From: Herpetosiphon gulosus
Lineage (GTDB): Bacteria > Chloroflexota > Chloroflexia > Chloroflexales > Herpetosiphonaceae
Assembly (NCBI RefSeq): GCF_039545135.1
Contig: NZ_BAABRU010000003.1
Span: 352,763 to 416,762 of the forward strand
Reading direction: 5' to 3'
DNA length: 64,000 nucleotides
Shown here: positions 26,321-36,065 of the stretch, piece after piece
Layout of the letters: every line of letters starts with the position of its first letter
How positions within the stretch are numbered: the stretch's first letter is position 1
Translations under genes and position numbers: made by a program
Notes under the pieces: model-generated
What the model saw: the letters and a program-made list of their open reading frames with translations, nothing else
What the model was told of the DNA's origin: nothing
Database searches by the model: none

Positions 26321-27589
26321 ATGGCCCCTGTAAAAGTTGTCTTACCAAATGGCCTTCGAATTTATACCGATGAAATGCCCCATACCCATTCAGTCTCGAT
26401 GGGTATTTTTACCCAAGTTGGCTCGCGCTATGAGAATGCTCGCCTGACGGGAATTTCGCATTTTTTAGAGCATATGTTTTTTAAGGGCACTACCAAATAT
26501 CCCACTGCCAAGGATTTGAGCGAGGCAATTGAGGGCATTGGTGGTTATATCAATGCTTCTACATCATATGATACAACTTGTTATTATTGTAAAGTTGCCA
26601 ATATTCACACCGAACGCGGCATTGATGTGTTAACTGATATGCTCAATGCTGCCTTGTTCGATCCAAAAGAAGTTGAAAAAGAACGTGGTGTGATTCAAGA
26701 AGAAATTAAAATGTCGCTCGATGTGCCCGCTCAATGGGTGCATCAATTGCTCGATGAATTAATGTGGGGCGATCAGCCACTTGGCCGTGATATCGCTGGC
26801 ACACTCGAAAGCGTTGGAGCCTTTACCCGCGAAGATTTGTTGAATTATCGCGATCAGCATTATGTTGCAGGTAATACGGTGATTTCATTGGCCGGCAATT
26901 TTAATAGCACCGAAATTGTCGATCGCCTCACGAGCTTATTTAGCAATTATCGCGTGCTTGATGTACCCAAACCAATCACTACCAATAGTTTTGGCACAGC
27001 TCCAGTCGTGCATCTTTTAAATAAACCAACCGAACAAACCAATTTTGTGCTCGGTCTCAAATCGTTTGGTTATGGCGATAGCGATCGCTGGGCGCTCAGC
27101 GTGCTCGACAGCATCCTTGGCGGCGGCATGTCCTCACGTTTGTTCCAAGAAATTCGCGAAGAACGCGGCTTAGCCTATAGCGTCGGCTCCTACACTGCTG
27201 AATATGATGACGCTGGCAAGTGGATTGTCTATGGCGGGGTTGAGGTCAGCAAAGCGGTCGATGCGATTGCAGCGGTCGTCGAAGAACTGCGCAAATTGCG
27301 CGATCATGGGGTGACTGCCGCCGAGTTGCACCGGATCAAAGAGCAAGTTAAGGGCGGAATGTTGCTTGGACTGGAAGATACTTGGTCGGTGGCCAATCGC
27401 AATGCTCGCCACGAACTGCGCTATGGCGAAGTGATTCCGGTTGAGCAAATTGTGGCTTGGATCGAAGCGGTCACACTCGAAGATATTCAGCGCGTGGCTC
27501 AACGCCTAATTCGCCCAGATAACTTATACTTAGCAATCATCGGCCCGCATGCCGAGGCCGCTGAATTTGAACAAGCTATCGCGTTATAG
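26321..27589 (+). CDS. M16 family zinc metallopeptidase
   Basis: 422 residues. The inverted zinc motif HFLEHMFFKGT (HxxEH) lies near residues 48-58, with the third ligand Glu in KERGVIQEEI about 75 residues later, as in mitochondrial processing peptidase and PqqL/YmxG-type enzymes. The second half carries the inactive-domain hallmark RLFQEIREERGLAYSVGSY, including the Arg-Tyr-type substrate-binding residues. No signal peptide, so cytoplasmic. It may degrade peptides; a partner subunit is not needed if it forms a homodimer. Start preceded by AGGAG. It lies 72 bp ahead of prs on the same strand. Confidence 0.9.
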   Translation: MAPVKVVLPNGLRIYTDEMPHTHSVSMGIFTQVGSRYENARLTGISHFLEHMFFKGTTKYPTAKDLSEAIEGIGGYINASTSYDTTCYYCKVANIHTERGIDVLTDMLNAALFDPKEVEKERGVIQEEIKMSLDVPAQWVHQLLDELMWGDQPLGRDIAGTLESVGAFTREDLLNYRDQHYVAGNTVISLAGNFNSTEIVDRLTSLFSNYRVLDVPKPITTNSFGTAPVVHLLNKPTEQTNFVLGLKSFGYGDSDRWALSVLDSILGGGMSSRLFQEIREERGLAYSVGSYTAEYDDAGKWIVYGGVEVSKAVDAIAAVVEELRKLRDHGVTAAELHRIKEQVKGGMLLGLEDTWSVANRNARHELRYGEVIPVEQIVAWIEAVTLEDIQRVAQRLIRPDNLYLAIIGPHAEAAEFEQAIAL

Positions 27590-27661
27590 CCATTCGCCGC
27601 GAGATGCTGGTTGGCAACGTAGCCAGCCAGCCGCATATTGCAAGCATAAGGAGAACACCGC

Positions 27662-28636
27662 GTGAGCCGTTTTGATGAAATGCGCATTTTTAGTGGAACG
27701 GGCAACCCAACCCTAGCGCAGGCGATCAGCTCGTACATTGGCATTCGCCACGGTGAACTGAGTATCCATACGTTTCCTAATGAAAATATTTTTGTCAAAA
27801 TCGAAGAAAGCGTCCGCGAACAAGATGTGTTCGTGGTGCAATCATTAGGTGCTCCGCTTAACCATTTGATTATGGAAATGTTGATTATGCTCGATGCCTT
27901 CAAGCGGGCTTCGGCTGGTCGCATTACCGCTGTGATTCCTTACCTCGCCTATAGCCGCACCGATAAAAAAGACCAACCACGTGTGCCAATCACTGCCCGT
28001 TTACTAGCCGATTTGATCGTCGCTGCTGGCGCTCAACGGGTGCTGACCCTCGATTTGCATGCTGGCCAAGTTCAAGGCTTTTTCAGCGTTCCAGTCGATG
28101 AAATGAGCACCATGCACTTGCTGACCAACGAGGTCAAATCGTGGGGCTTGGAAAATGGCATCATCGTTTCGCCTGGCTTGGGTTTTGCCAAAAAAGCCCG
28201 CAACTTTGCTGAAGCGGTCGATATGCCCTTGGCCTTGGTCGAAAAACGCCGCATCAATCACCAGGATGGTACAGTTGGTCACTTGGCAATTTTGGGCGAT
28301 GTAGCTGATCACGATTGTGTGATCGTCGATGATGAAGTGGCAACTGGCCATACCATGGTGCGGGTTTCAGAGTTGTTGATGGAACGCGGCGCACGCTCAG
28401 TTCGCGCTTGCTGTATCCATCCCTTGCTCTACGGCGATTCGGTTGAACGGATCAAGCGCAGCCCGATCGAGCGCTTTGTTACCACCGATACAATCACCTT
28501 GCCACCGGAAAAACGCTGGCCAGCCTTGGTGGTCAAATCGGTTGCCCCACTCTTGGGCGAGGTCATTCAGCGTATCCACACTGGGATTTCGGTTGGAGCA
28601 ATGTTCCCAGCTGGGCCACAAATTGGCCGCTGGTAG
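27662..28636 (+). CDS. prs: Ribose-phosphate pyrophosphokinase
   Basis: 324 residues with a GTG start, supported by AAGGAG 8 bases upstream. It makes PRPP from ribose 5-phosphate and ATP for nucleotide, histidine and tryptophan synthesis. Visible family features are FSGTGNPTLAQAI at the start, the ATP-binding region with AVIPYLAYSRTDKKDQPR (about 97-114), the metal site LTLDLHAGQVQGFF (about 128) and the PRPP loop VIVDDEVATGHTM. In this last motif most enzymes have DD-I-x-T-A-G-T, so the variant EVATGHT is noteworthy and groups it with the divergent prs type. Cytoplasmic; followed by a strong terminator. Confidence 0.92.
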   Translation: MSRFDEMRIFSGTGNPTLAQAISSYIGIRHGELSIHTFPNENIFVKIEESVREQDVFVVQSLGAPLNHLIMEMLIMLDAFKRASAGRITAVIPYLAYSRTDKKDQPRVPITARLLADLIVAAGAQRVLTLDLHAGQVQGFFSVPVDEMSTMHLLTNEVKSWGLENGIIVSPGLGFAKKARNFAEAVDMPLALVEKRRINHQDGTVGHLAILGDVADHDCVIVDDEVATGHTMVRVSELLMERGARSVRACCIHPLLYGDSVERIKRSPIERFVTTDTITLPPEKRWPALVVKSVAPLLGEVIQRIHTGISVGAMFPAGPQIGRW

Positions 28637-28658
28637 ATTAATACCCAAATAAACAACA

Positions 28659-28698
28659 TAACCCGAAGATTTAGCTAAGTTGCACGATCTTCGGGTTA
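28659..28698 (+). terminator. Intrinsic terminator after prs
   Basis: Perfect 12-bp stem TAACCCGAAGAT (28659-28670) with ATCTTCGGGTTA (28687-28698), 16-base loop, followed by TTTAAA. Confidence 0.8.
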
Positions 28699-28724
28699 TT
28701 TAAACTGGCATAAGGATATTGGCG

Positions 28725-30269
28725 ATGCTTGATTCGATTGATGTTTTGGTGATTGGTGGTGGCGCAACCGGCACTGGGGTTTTGCGCGATTTGGCGATGC
28801 GTGGCTTGAGTTGCGTTTTGGTCGAGCGCCGCGATCTGGCCGATGGCACAACTGGCCGTTACCATGGCTTGCTGCATTCAGGCGCACGCTACATTGGCCG
28901 CGACCGTGAAGCCGCCCGCGATTGCGCAATTGAAAACCAGATTTTGCGCCGTATCATTCCGCATTGCATCGAGGATACCAGCGGTTACTTCGTTTCAACG
29001 CCCCAAGATCCCAAGCGCTATGCCGAAGAATTTTTAGGTTTGTGCTTTGCTGCTGGCGTGCCAGCCCAACAAGTGCGGGTTAGCAGCCTTTTGCAACGTG
29101 AGCCAGCCCTCAATCGTGGGATTTCGCATGCCTTTGAGGTTGCCGATGGTTCGGCTGATGCCTTTTTGACGGTTGAAGCGAATGTACGCTCAGCTCGGGA
29201 GTATGGAGGGCAGACCTTACTCTATCACGAAGTGATTGATTTAATCGTTGAGGCTGGCACAGTGGTTGGCGCTCGCTTGCGCAACACCCTGACTGGCGCG
29301 GAATTTAATCTGACTTGTCGTTATGTGGTCAATGCTGCTGGGGCATGGGCTGGCCGAATTGCCGCCATGGCTGGAGTTTCAGTCGATATCGTGGCAGGCA
29401 AAGGCGTGATGGTGGCTTTCAATCATCGCTTGGTCAACAGCGTGATCAATCGCTGTAAGCAGCCAGGTGATGGCGACATTATTGTGCCAGTGCGCACAGT
29501 TTGTGTGGCTGGAACCACCGACGAAAGCGTGCCCGACCCCGATGATCGTTCGATGCTGGCCCATGAAATTGCTACGGTTTTAGATGAAGGTGAGATTCTC
29601 ATTCCCGGCTTATCTCAAGCCCGCATGCTACGAGCTTGGGCTGGCGTGCGCCCACTCTACCGCGAGCAAGCCACCACCGAAGATCGCGATCTTAGCCGCG
29701 ATTTTAAAGTTCTTGATCATACGCAACGCGATGGGGTGGCAGGAATTATTTCAATTGTAGGCGGCAAATATACAACCTACCGCATGATGGCCGAACGTAC
29801 AGTCGATCTGGTTGCCAAATATCTACAAAACACCAGCGCCTGTCGCACTGCTGAGGAAGTCATTCCAGCCCCCGATCAACGCCGTTTATTTACGGTTGGT
29901 GCGCCATTGGCAACAATTGAAGCCGAACAAAGCTATGGCGATTTAATTTGCGAATGCGAATTGGTTACCCGCCAACGCTTGCTCGATGCCTGGCAAGCAG
30001 GCGCAACCAGCATCGACGATTTACGCCGCGATACACGCATCGGCATGGGGCCGTGCCAAGGTGGTTTTTGCACGATGCGCACCGCCGCCCTCGCCTACGA
30101 AGCCCAAGTTGCCGATCAACAGCAAAGTGTCGAGGCAATTGAGCACTTTTTGCAAGAACGTTGGCGCGGTATACAGCCAATTCTCTGGGGCGATCAATTA
30201 CGTCAAGCACGGCTCGACGAGCAAATTTACCTTAATCTATTAAATGTGCAGCCTGAGGATGCCCCATAA
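28725..30269 (+). CDS. glpA: Glycerol-3-phosphate dehydrogenase, GlpA-like FAD protein
   Basis: 514 residues from the ATG at 28725; AAGGA is 8 bases before it, while a TTG at 28719 is too close to the site. The FAD-binding GGGATGTGVLRDLA lies at residues 11-24, followed by the DAO fold (HGLLHSGARYI, NAAGAWAGRIA). The C-terminal region has CECE and GPCQGGFC, the cysteines of the Fer2_BFD [2Fe-2S] domain found in GlpA. The enzyme oxidises glycerol 3-phosphate to dihydroxyacetone phosphate and passes electrons towards quinone. In enterobacteria it works with GlpB and GlpC, which are absent here, so electron transfer may differ. The next gene overlaps its stop by one base. Confidence 0.88.
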   Translation: MLDSIDVLVIGGGATGTGVLRDLAMRGLSCVLVERRDLADGTTGRYHGLLHSGARYIGRDREAARDCAIENQILRRIIPHCIEDTSGYFVSTPQDPKRYAEEFLGLCFAAGVPAQQVRVSSLLQREPALNRGISHAFEVADGSADAFLTVEANVRSAREYGGQTLLYHEVIDLIVEAGTVVGARLRNTLTGAEFNLTCRYVVNAAGAWAGRIAAMAGVSVDIVAGKGVMVAFNHRLVNSVINRCKQPGDGDIIVPVRTVCVAGTTDESVPDPDDRSMLAHEIATVLDEGEILIPGLSQARMLRAWAGVRPLYREQATTEDRDLSRDFKVLDHTQRDGVAGIISIVGGKYTTYRMMAERTVDLVAKYLQNTSACRTAEEVIPAPDQRRLFTVGAPLATIEAEQSYGDLICECELVTRQRLLDAWQAGATSIDDLRRDTRIGMGPCQGGFCTMRTAALAYEAQVADQQQSVEAIEHFLQERWRGIQPILWGDQLRQARLDEQIYLNLLNVQPEDAP

Positions 30270-30649
30270 TGCGTCGGCAACTCGCGGGTTGGCAACAATC
30301 GGCCCGCCAGCTTAAACAACAGCTACGGGTATTATTGTTGGCATGGCGTGATCGGCGTGTGCCGTGGTATGCCAAAGCCCTAGCAATTTGCACCTTGGGC
30401 TATGCTTTTAGCCCAATCGACCTAATTCCCGATTTTATTCCGGTGTTAGGCTATTTAGACGACCTTTTGATTTTGCCACTCGGCATTATGTTAACAATCA
30501 AACTCATTCCTAGCGTCGTTTGGCAAGAATATACAATCAAGGCCCAGCAAACTCCAGCCCAAACCAAGCCAGTTAGTTATATCAGTGCAGGCCTGATTAT
30601 TGGGCTATGGCTTGGAGCAGCATGGTGGGCGTTTAATCTGCTACGCTAA
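30269..30649 (+). CDS. DUF1232 / YkvA-like membrane protein
   Basis: 126 residues. The start ATG overlaps the stop of the glpA-like gene (TAATG), so translation is probably coupled. The core YAFSPIDLIPDFIPVLGYLDD is the DUF1232 signature, with a hydrophobic helix on either side and a third near the C-terminus (GLIIGLWLGAAWWAF). The positively charged N-terminus is predicted to be cytoplasmic. The family is widespread but its role is unknown; coupling to glpA does not prove a shared function. Confidence 0.8.
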   Translation: MRRQLAGWQQSARQLKQQLRVLLLAWRDRRVPWYAKALAICTLGYAFSPIDLIPDFIPVLGYLDDLLILPLGIMLTIKLIPSVVWQEYTIKAQQTPAQTKPVSYISAGLIIGLWLGAAWWAFNLLR

Positions 30650-30745
30650 ACCATAAATTCAATCAAAAGGCGCTTCATTAATCAAACCTGTAATGCTATA
30701 CTAGGGAAATACTGACCAAAGTACTAAACCAATGAGGGAAGAACA

Positions 30746-31876
30746 ATGCAAATAGCCGCATTATTGACCGAGGCTCGTCATGCCTTGAGTGTAGGAGATC
30801 GCGCCAAAGCCAAGCAATTAGCTTCACAAGCCTTGCGACTTGATAGCAAGCATATCGAAACATGGCTTTTACTGGCTGATTTAGTCGAAGTTCCCGCGCA
30901 AAAACGCGATTGCTTTCAACGAATTTTGGCCATCGATCCAACGAATCCAATTGCCAAACAAGCACTGAACCAACTTGATGCGCCAGCCCCAGTTGCTGCC
31001 GCCAGCTTTGAATTACCCAAATCGGCGTGGTTTGGCAACAAATCAGCTGAGCCAGAACTAACCGCCCAAGTTGGTGGGCCGATCGCAACCTCAACATTAC
31101 CAAAAAACTCGCCTAGCGGCATTCGGCCATTGGCGCAGGCCCAAACACCGTCGTTGGTCGAGTTGAGCAACACACCTGCAATACCAACTGGCTATGTTCA
31201 GCCAACTCAGCCTGCCTATAACCAGCCAAATTATGCCCAACCCAACCAAGCCTTCATCCCGCCAGTAGCCAATTATGGCCAAGCTCAACCGCAATATGGC
31301 CAAGTGGTCTACCCCCATGTGGAGCCAAGTGGCGTAGCCAAATTCTTGAAATGGCTGGTTTTTGCGGTATTCGGTTTAATGGTAGTCTGTTTTGGAATTA
31401 GCGTTCTCAGCGATTTAGGCAAAGAACCACCGCCAACACCCAAAGTTAGCGCCCAAGATCGCACAACAGCGATGTTGAACGATATTGTCAAAATGTCAAC
31501 AAACCCTCAATCATACGGGGTTGATGGGGCTAAACTGACTGCAGAACCATTGGTTAAAACCTACTTTGCCGCAAAATATCGTAGGAATCCTCGAATTTAT
31601 GCTGAAGATATGATTGGTGGGCTTAAGGAGGGCGCAGGCGATGATATCCAAACAATTCTTCCGCTGATTGCCCAAGCCTATGTTACGCCGATTCAATATT
31701 CGGTGATTTCTGAAGTTAAAGATCAAAAAATTCGGCTTAAAATTATTTCTGGTGATATGGTTATTGTTGTCAAGAACAACCAGTTCGTAACCAATCCACT
31801 TAATGAGATGTACGATATTGTAACGTTGATCAATGAAGATGGGATTTGGTATGTTGATGATATACAATATAATTAA
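30746..31876 (+). CDS. TPR-containing single-pass membrane protein, unknown function
   Basis: 376 residues. Residues 1-75 form about two TPR units (ARHALSVGDRAKAKQLASQA, ILAIDPTNPIAKQAL). About 80-195 is a Pro/Gln/Asn-rich linker (QPAYNQPNYAQPNQAF). A transmembrane helix (FLKWLVFAVFGLMVVCFGIS) lies near 200-220, and the C-terminal ~150 residues form an extracytoplasmic domain of unknown type. A second protein in this window (34940-35899) has a similar N-terminal TPR opening and a membrane part, suggesting a local family of TPR anchors. A protein-interaction role is likely, the partner unknown. Confidence 0.75.
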   Translation: MQIAALLTEARHALSVGDRAKAKQLASQALRLDSKHIETWLLLADLVEVPAQKRDCFQRILAIDPTNPIAKQALNQLDAPAPVAAASFELPKSAWFGNKSAEPELTAQVGGPIATSTLPKNSPSGIRPLAQAQTPSLVELSNTPAIPTGYVQPTQPAYNQPNYAQPNQAFIPPVANYGQAQPQYGQVVYPHVEPSGVAKFLKWLVFAVFGLMVVCFGISVLSDLGKEPPPTPKVSAQDRTTAMLNDIVKMSTNPQSYGVDGAKLTAEPLVKTYFAAKYRRNPRIYAEDMIGGLKEGAGDDIQTILPLIAQAYVTPIQYSVISEVKDQKIRLKIISGDMVIVVKNNQFVTNPLNEMYDIVTLINEDGIWYVDDIQYN

Positions 31877-31959
31877 ATCCCTACTCCGCCCCAATGCTGT
31901 GGCTGGTATACTTAAGCGAGAGAGTCGAAGGCCATTCTTTGTGCGGAGGCTTAGAACCC

Positions 31960-33411
31960 ATGGACGCAACAGCCGATATTGGCTTAATCGGGTTGGCCGT
32001 AATGGGCCAAAACTTGGTTTTGAACATGAACGACCACGGTTTTGTGGTCGCTGTCTATAATCGCACCACTAGCAAGGTCGATCAATTTTTGGCTAACGAG
32101 GCTCAAGGCACCAATGTTGTCGGGGCACATTCGTTAGAAGAATTGGTCGGCAAACTCAAGCGCCCACGCCGCGTGATGTTGATGATTCAGGCTGGAAGCG
32201 CGGTTGATGCCACAATCGATCAATTAGTGCCCTTGCTCGAACCAGGCGATATTATCATTGATGGTGGGAATTCGCTGTTTACCGATAGCAACCGCCGAAC
32301 CGCTGATCTCGAAGCCAAAGGCTTGTTGTTCATTGGCACAGGGGTTTCTGGTGGCGAAGAAGGTGCACGCCATGGGCCATCGATTATGCCTGGTGGTTCG
32401 CCTGCCGCATGGCCGCATGTGCAGCCAATTTTCCAAGCCATCGCAGCCAAAGTTGATGATGGCTCGCCTTGTTGCGATTGGGTTGGCGAGGGCGGTGCAG
32501 GCCACTTCGTCAAGATGGTACATAACGGCATCGAATATGGCGACATGCAATTGATCGGCGAAACCTACGATGTCATGCGCTCGTTGGGCTTGAGCGCCGA
32601 CGAGATGAGCAGCGTGTTTGGCGAATGGAACGCGGGTAAACTCGATTCATATCTGATCGAGATTACCCGCGATATTTTGGCCTTCCGCGATAGCGATGGC
32701 GCACCCTTGGTCGATAAGATTTTGGATAGCGCTGGTCAAAAAGGCACAGGCAAATGGACGGTCGTTTCCGCTTTGGATAATGGCATTCCGCTGACCTTGA
32801 TCGGCGAAGCAGTGTTTAGCCGCTTTTTGTCAGCACTCAAAGATGAACGGGTGCACGCCGCCAGCGTAATCAGTGGACCAGTCGATCAGCCAAGCGTTGA
32901 TCGTGCAGCCTTGGTTAACGATCTACGCGATGCCTTGTATGCTGCCAAAATTGTTTCATATACCCAAGGCTATATGTTGATGCGAGCCGCTGCTAAGGAA
33001 CAAGGCTGGAATCTCAATTATGGCGGGATTGCCTTGATGTGGCGTGGTGGCTGTATCATTCGCTCGGCCTTCTTGGGCAAAATCGAGGAAGCCTACCGCA
33101 ATAACCCCGAATTGGTGAACTTGTTGCTCGACCCCTATTTCAGCAACGAAGTGCAGCAATCGCAAGCAGCATGGCGACGGGTAATTGCTCACGCAGTGCT
33201 GGCAGGCATTCCAGTGCCAGCCTTATCGAGTGCCCTGGCCTTCTTCGATGGCTACCGCACGGGCAATTTGCCAGCCAACCTGTTGCAAGCCCAACGCGAT
33301 TACTTCGGTGCTCACACCTACGAGCGCATCGATGCCGAACGTGGCAAGTTCTTCCACACCAACTGGACAGGCAAAGGCGGTACGACAACTGCTGGCACTT
33401 ACCAAGCCTGA
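31960..33411 (+). CDS. gnd: 6-phosphogluconate dehydrogenase, decarboxylating
   Basis: 483 residues from the ATG at 31960, with CGGAGG 10 bases upstream; an in-frame ATG at 31894 overlaps the end of the preceding region and adds no homology. NADP-binding GLAVMGQNLVLNM lies at residues 10-22, VYNRTTSKV near 35, and the substrate motif GVSGGEEGARHGPSIMPGG near 128. The catalytic Lys and His-Asn lie in HFVKMVHNGIEYGDMQ near 185. The long C-terminal helical domain and total length match the dimeric E. coli/eukaryote type. It performs the oxidative pentose phosphate step from 6-phosphogluconate to ribulose 5-phosphate, with NADPH made. Confidence 0.93.
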   Translation: MDATADIGLIGLAVMGQNLVLNMNDHGFVVAVYNRTTSKVDQFLANEAQGTNVVGAHSLEELVGKLKRPRRVMLMIQAGSAVDATIDQLVPLLEPGDIIIDGGNSLFTDSNRRTADLEAKGLLFIGTGVSGGEEGARHGPSIMPGGSPAAWPHVQPIFQAIAAKVDDGSPCCDWVGEGGAGHFVKMVHNGIEYGDMQLIGETYDVMRSLGLSADEMSSVFGEWNAGKLDSYLIEITRDILAFRDSDGAPLVDKILDSAGQKGTGKWTVVSALDNGIPLTLIGEAVFSRFLSALKDERVHAASVISGPVDQPSVDRAALVNDLRDALYAAKIVSYTQGYMLMRAAAKEQGWNLNYGGIALMWRGGCIIRSAFLGKIEEAYRNNPELVNLLLDPYFSNEVQQSQAAWRRVIAHAVLAGIPVPALSSALAFFDGYRTGNLPANLLQAQRDYFGAHTYERIDAERGKFFHTNWTGKGGTTTAGTYQA

Positions 33412-33412
33412 T

Positions 33413-33560
33413 ACAAGGATGAAGGATGAGGAATGAAGGATGAAAACTCCGTTGGTCTCAATGAATATTTAAAATCAATCGAGATGGAGGGATGAATATT
33501 CAGTTTCAAGCAGCTAAGGCTGTGTCATTCATCCCTCATCCTTCATAATTCATCCTTCGA
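33413..33560. repeat. Intergenic inverted repeat, GGATGAAGGATGAGG family
   Basis: A left arm AAGGATGAAGGATGAGGAATG pairs loosely with a right arm of TCATCCCTCATCCTTCATAA, with about 70 bases between them. It is one of several short repeat types in the intergenic gaps. No gene seen. Confidence 0.6.
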
Positions 33561-33605
33561 TATGCATAGCCTGTTAGGATTAGCCAAATTCAGCCATTGA
33601 TCGAG

Positions 33606-33640
33606 AAAGGCCTGCCCAACACTTGGTTGAGCAGGCCTTT
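33606..33640. terminator. Bidirectional terminator between gnd and lipoprotein gene
   Basis: Perfect 10-bp stem AAAGGCCTGC (33606-33615) with GCAGGCCTTT (33631-33640), 15-base loop, and a short T run on the plus strand. It lies between converging genes and could serve both. Confidence 0.8.
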
Positions 33641-33660
33641 TGGTTGAGAGTAATCGAAAG

Positions 33661-34842
33661 TTACTTGAGGCTTTCGGCAATCTTGGTGGCTTGTTCGCCA
33701 TCGATGTTGCCAGTAATCACGAAGGTCACATCGCCTTCTTGCCAGGTCAACACCACACCAACATTCCCACGGCCTTCGATCAAGGTGCCTTGAACGCCAC
33801 GGACGGTTACTTCAGTGCCGCCACGTTGAATCTTCGCATCTGGATCATCACCTTTGGCTTGAACCAATGTCCATTCCAAGTCAGTGCCAGCGTAGGTTTG
33901 AATTACGGTGGTGGCTTTGGCAAGGGTCAGCAATTGAACATCGCTCAAGCTTGTGCCCAAGGTTTCGCTGGGAGCCAACAGTTCGAAGCCTGCTTGCGTC
34001 TTGGCTTCGTCCAAGGTCAAATCGGTAGCTGGAGCAGCTTGTTCCATTTCCTTGATCATATCGGCGATCTTGACGATTTCGGCATTAGCTGGTGGCTGAG
34101 CGCTGAAAATTGCCAGATCGATGCCTTTATTGATTTCAAGGGTTTCAGCGGCAAAGCTGACGTTGCCCATATCTTTCGCATCAAGCACAAACTTGACTGG
34201 CATCCAGTTGGTATCTTCTAGCCAAACGTTGATATCAACCAACAAATCGATTGGCAATTGTTGTTGGGCATCTGATTTTGGCGCAATGCTAACTTTGTAA
34301 GTATTGAAACCGGCAACTTCTTCTTCGCCCAAAATCGTAATCGTCAAGGCATCCAAGCCTTTTTCAACTACACCTTGCAATTGGCCGAGCATTTCGGTTT
34401 GATCCATGCGACCGCGACCGCCTTGGCCTTGCTCTTCGTCTTGTTGGCCTTGTCCCATTTGCGATTCGCTCAACTCAGCGGCAGTGCCAACATAAGCTTT
34501 ATTTTCAGCAGGATCATAGAACCAGCCTTGAGTACCATCAGTCACGACTTCAGCGCCAACCATCTTGGCATCGTTGGCATCAAGAATTTTCGCGCGGAAG
34601 GCTTTGATTTCGTTGCCTTCAGCATCTTTGTTGCCAGTTTTGCTCGACCAAACTTCGGCCTTGATAAAGCCAGTCGCTTGATCTGAGGTGTAATCGACGC
34701 GCATAATTGCATGAACATTGTTGGTATTGGCTTGGCCTTCCCGAATTTTGGTAACGATGTTTTCAGCCGTGATATCTTCTTGACCACAGCCTGCTAACAC
34801 CATTGTTAACACGAGCATCAAGCTCCACATTCGCTTGAACAT
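33661..34842 (-). CDS. Lipoprotein with LolA-like and DUF4367-like domains
   Basis: 393 residues. Signal and lipobox (MWSLMLVLTMVLAGCGQ) give an acylated Cys near residue 19. About 25-260 resembles the LolA/LppX-like beta fold: VHAIMRVDYTSD, then WFYDPAENKAYVG, then FNTYKVSIAPKSDAQ. A Gly-Gln-rich stretch (GQGQQDEEQGQGGRGR) interrupts it. About 285-393 resembles DUF4367 (ELLAPSETLGTSLSDVQLL, VTFVITGNIDGEQ). Such proteins act on the outer side of the membrane in lipid or regulatory roles; the exact role is unknown. Monocistronic, preceded by its own promoter region. Confidence 0.78.
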   Translation of the reverse strand: MFKRMWSLMLVLTMVLAGCGQEDITAENIVTKIREGQANTNNVHAIMRVDYTSDQATGFIKAEVWSSKTGNKDAEGNEIKAFRAKILDANDAKMVGAEVVTDGTQGWFYDPAENKAYVGTAAELSESQMGQGQQDEEQGQGGRGRMDQTEMLGQLQGVVEKGLDALTITILGEEEVAGFNTYKVSIAPKSDAQQQLPIDLLVDINVWLEDTNWMPVKFVLDAKDMGNVSFAAETLEINKGIDLAIFSAQPPANAEIVKIADMIKEMEQAAPATDLTLDEAKTQAGFELLAPSETLGTSLSDVQLLTLAKATTVIQTYAGTDLEWTLVQAKGDDPDAKIQRGGTEVTVRGVQGTLIEGRGNVGVVLTWQEGDVTFVITGNIDGEQATKIAESLK

Positions 34843-34939
34843 TTGATTCCTCCTAGCAGTATTGAACGGTTTTATAGTAGCACGGCCCCTGGTTACAAAC
34901 TAGGTCAGCGATGTAATAAAATGATGAACAGCTATTAAC

Positions 34940-35899
34940 TCACCAAAGCCATGCCCCAATCAAACTGACAGCCCAGAGACAAAACCAAATCAAGCTGGCC
35001 TGGGTCATTTTGGCACTCGTCGCCCGATCAAGCTCTAAGCCTGGAATAGCTGGCCGCAGGAGTTGGGTCATTAAATTAAACACGCTCCAAGCAACAATCA
35101 ATAATTGGGCTAAGCGCAAAACCGCCAACCATGGCTCACCCCACCAAACACCGAGCAAGCCCACACCAATCCCTGCAATTAGTAGCAAACTACTACGCCA
35201 AAGCATGGCACTCAACAAAGCCAAATAGGTTGTTCGCCCCAAGGTTTCGTGCTGAATGCGGCTTTGGTTGTTTAATAATAACCACCATGCTGGCAGTTGA
35301 ATAATTGCAATAATCAGCCCCAGTTGTAGCACCACGCCAATCGCTTGCACCAAGCTTTGCTGGGCTAAATTGGGGGCACGCAATAACAACATATGCACCG
35401 CCACCAAACCTGACCAAAGCCCAATATAGCCCCAAGTCGTGCGTTGATGGCCTTGCAATACCTCTTGCACTGATCCCGATTCAATCATCGATTCGGGGCG
35501 TGGACGCGGCATAGCCACATTGCGAGCACGCGGTCGCGGCTTGGTTGGCTGTTTTGGCGCGGCTGGGGTTTCCAGTGGCTCGGTTTGGCTAGCAATTGGC
35601 GGGGTTGGCGTTTCCAGTGGCTTGGTTTGGTTGCGAAAACGCTGCTCAGCAAGCTCAGCAAAATCTTCCAAAGCTGAAAGTGCTAGCTGATTGGCTGGAT
35701 TAATCGTCAGCACCCGATCCAAGCAGTAGCGCATTTTATCGGCAGAATCAACCACGCCGCTCAGCCAGAGCCATGCTTGCTCGTGGTTGGGGTCGCGTTG
35801 CACAATGTTGCTCAACAATTTTCGCGCTTGTTCAGTATTACCTTGATTGGCCGCCGCTTTGGCTGAGCGCAATAATTCGTCAATCGATTGTTCGGTCAT
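34940..35899 (-). CDS. TPR-containing multi-pass membrane protein
   Basis: 319 residues. TPR-like helices occupy residues 1-75 (AKAAANQGNTEQARKLLSNI, VLTINPANQLALSALEDFAE). A linker rich in Pro, Thr and Arg follows (80-150, TKPRPRARNVAMPRPRPES). The second half has about five hydrophobic segments between 155 and 319. There is no signal peptide; the TPR part is likely cytoplasmic. It resembles the protein at 30746-31876 in its N-terminal layout. No named family recognised beyond TPR. Divergent from the carboxylase gene, with about 165 bases between the starts. Confidence 0.72.
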   Translation of the reverse strand: MTEQSIDELLRSAKAAANQGNTEQARKLLSNIVQRDPNHEQAWLWLSGVVDSADKMRYCLDRVLTINPANQLALSALEDFAELAEQRFRNQTKPLETPTPPIASQTEPLETPAAPKQPTKPRPRARNVAMPRPRPESMIESGSVQEVLQGHQRTTWGYIGLWSGLVAVHMLLLRAPNLAQQSLVQAIGVVLQLGLIIAIIQLPAWWLLLNNQSRIQHETLGRTTYLALLSAMLWRSSLLLIAGIGVGLLGVWWGEPWLAVLRLAQLLIVAWSVFNLMTQLLRPAIPGLELDRATSAKMTQASLIWFCLWAVSLIGAWLW

Positions 35900-36065
35900 G
35901 CTACTTCCTCAATATTAACAAGCCTATTTTAACCGAGGTTGGTAGCACAACGCACAAGCATCAAGGCTGTATAATGGTAGCAACCACTGATCAACGCTAT
36001 CAATGGCTGCATTTGTCGTGAATGATGCAAGCATTCGCCTGCATCGCTAGTGCGGAGTGTCAACG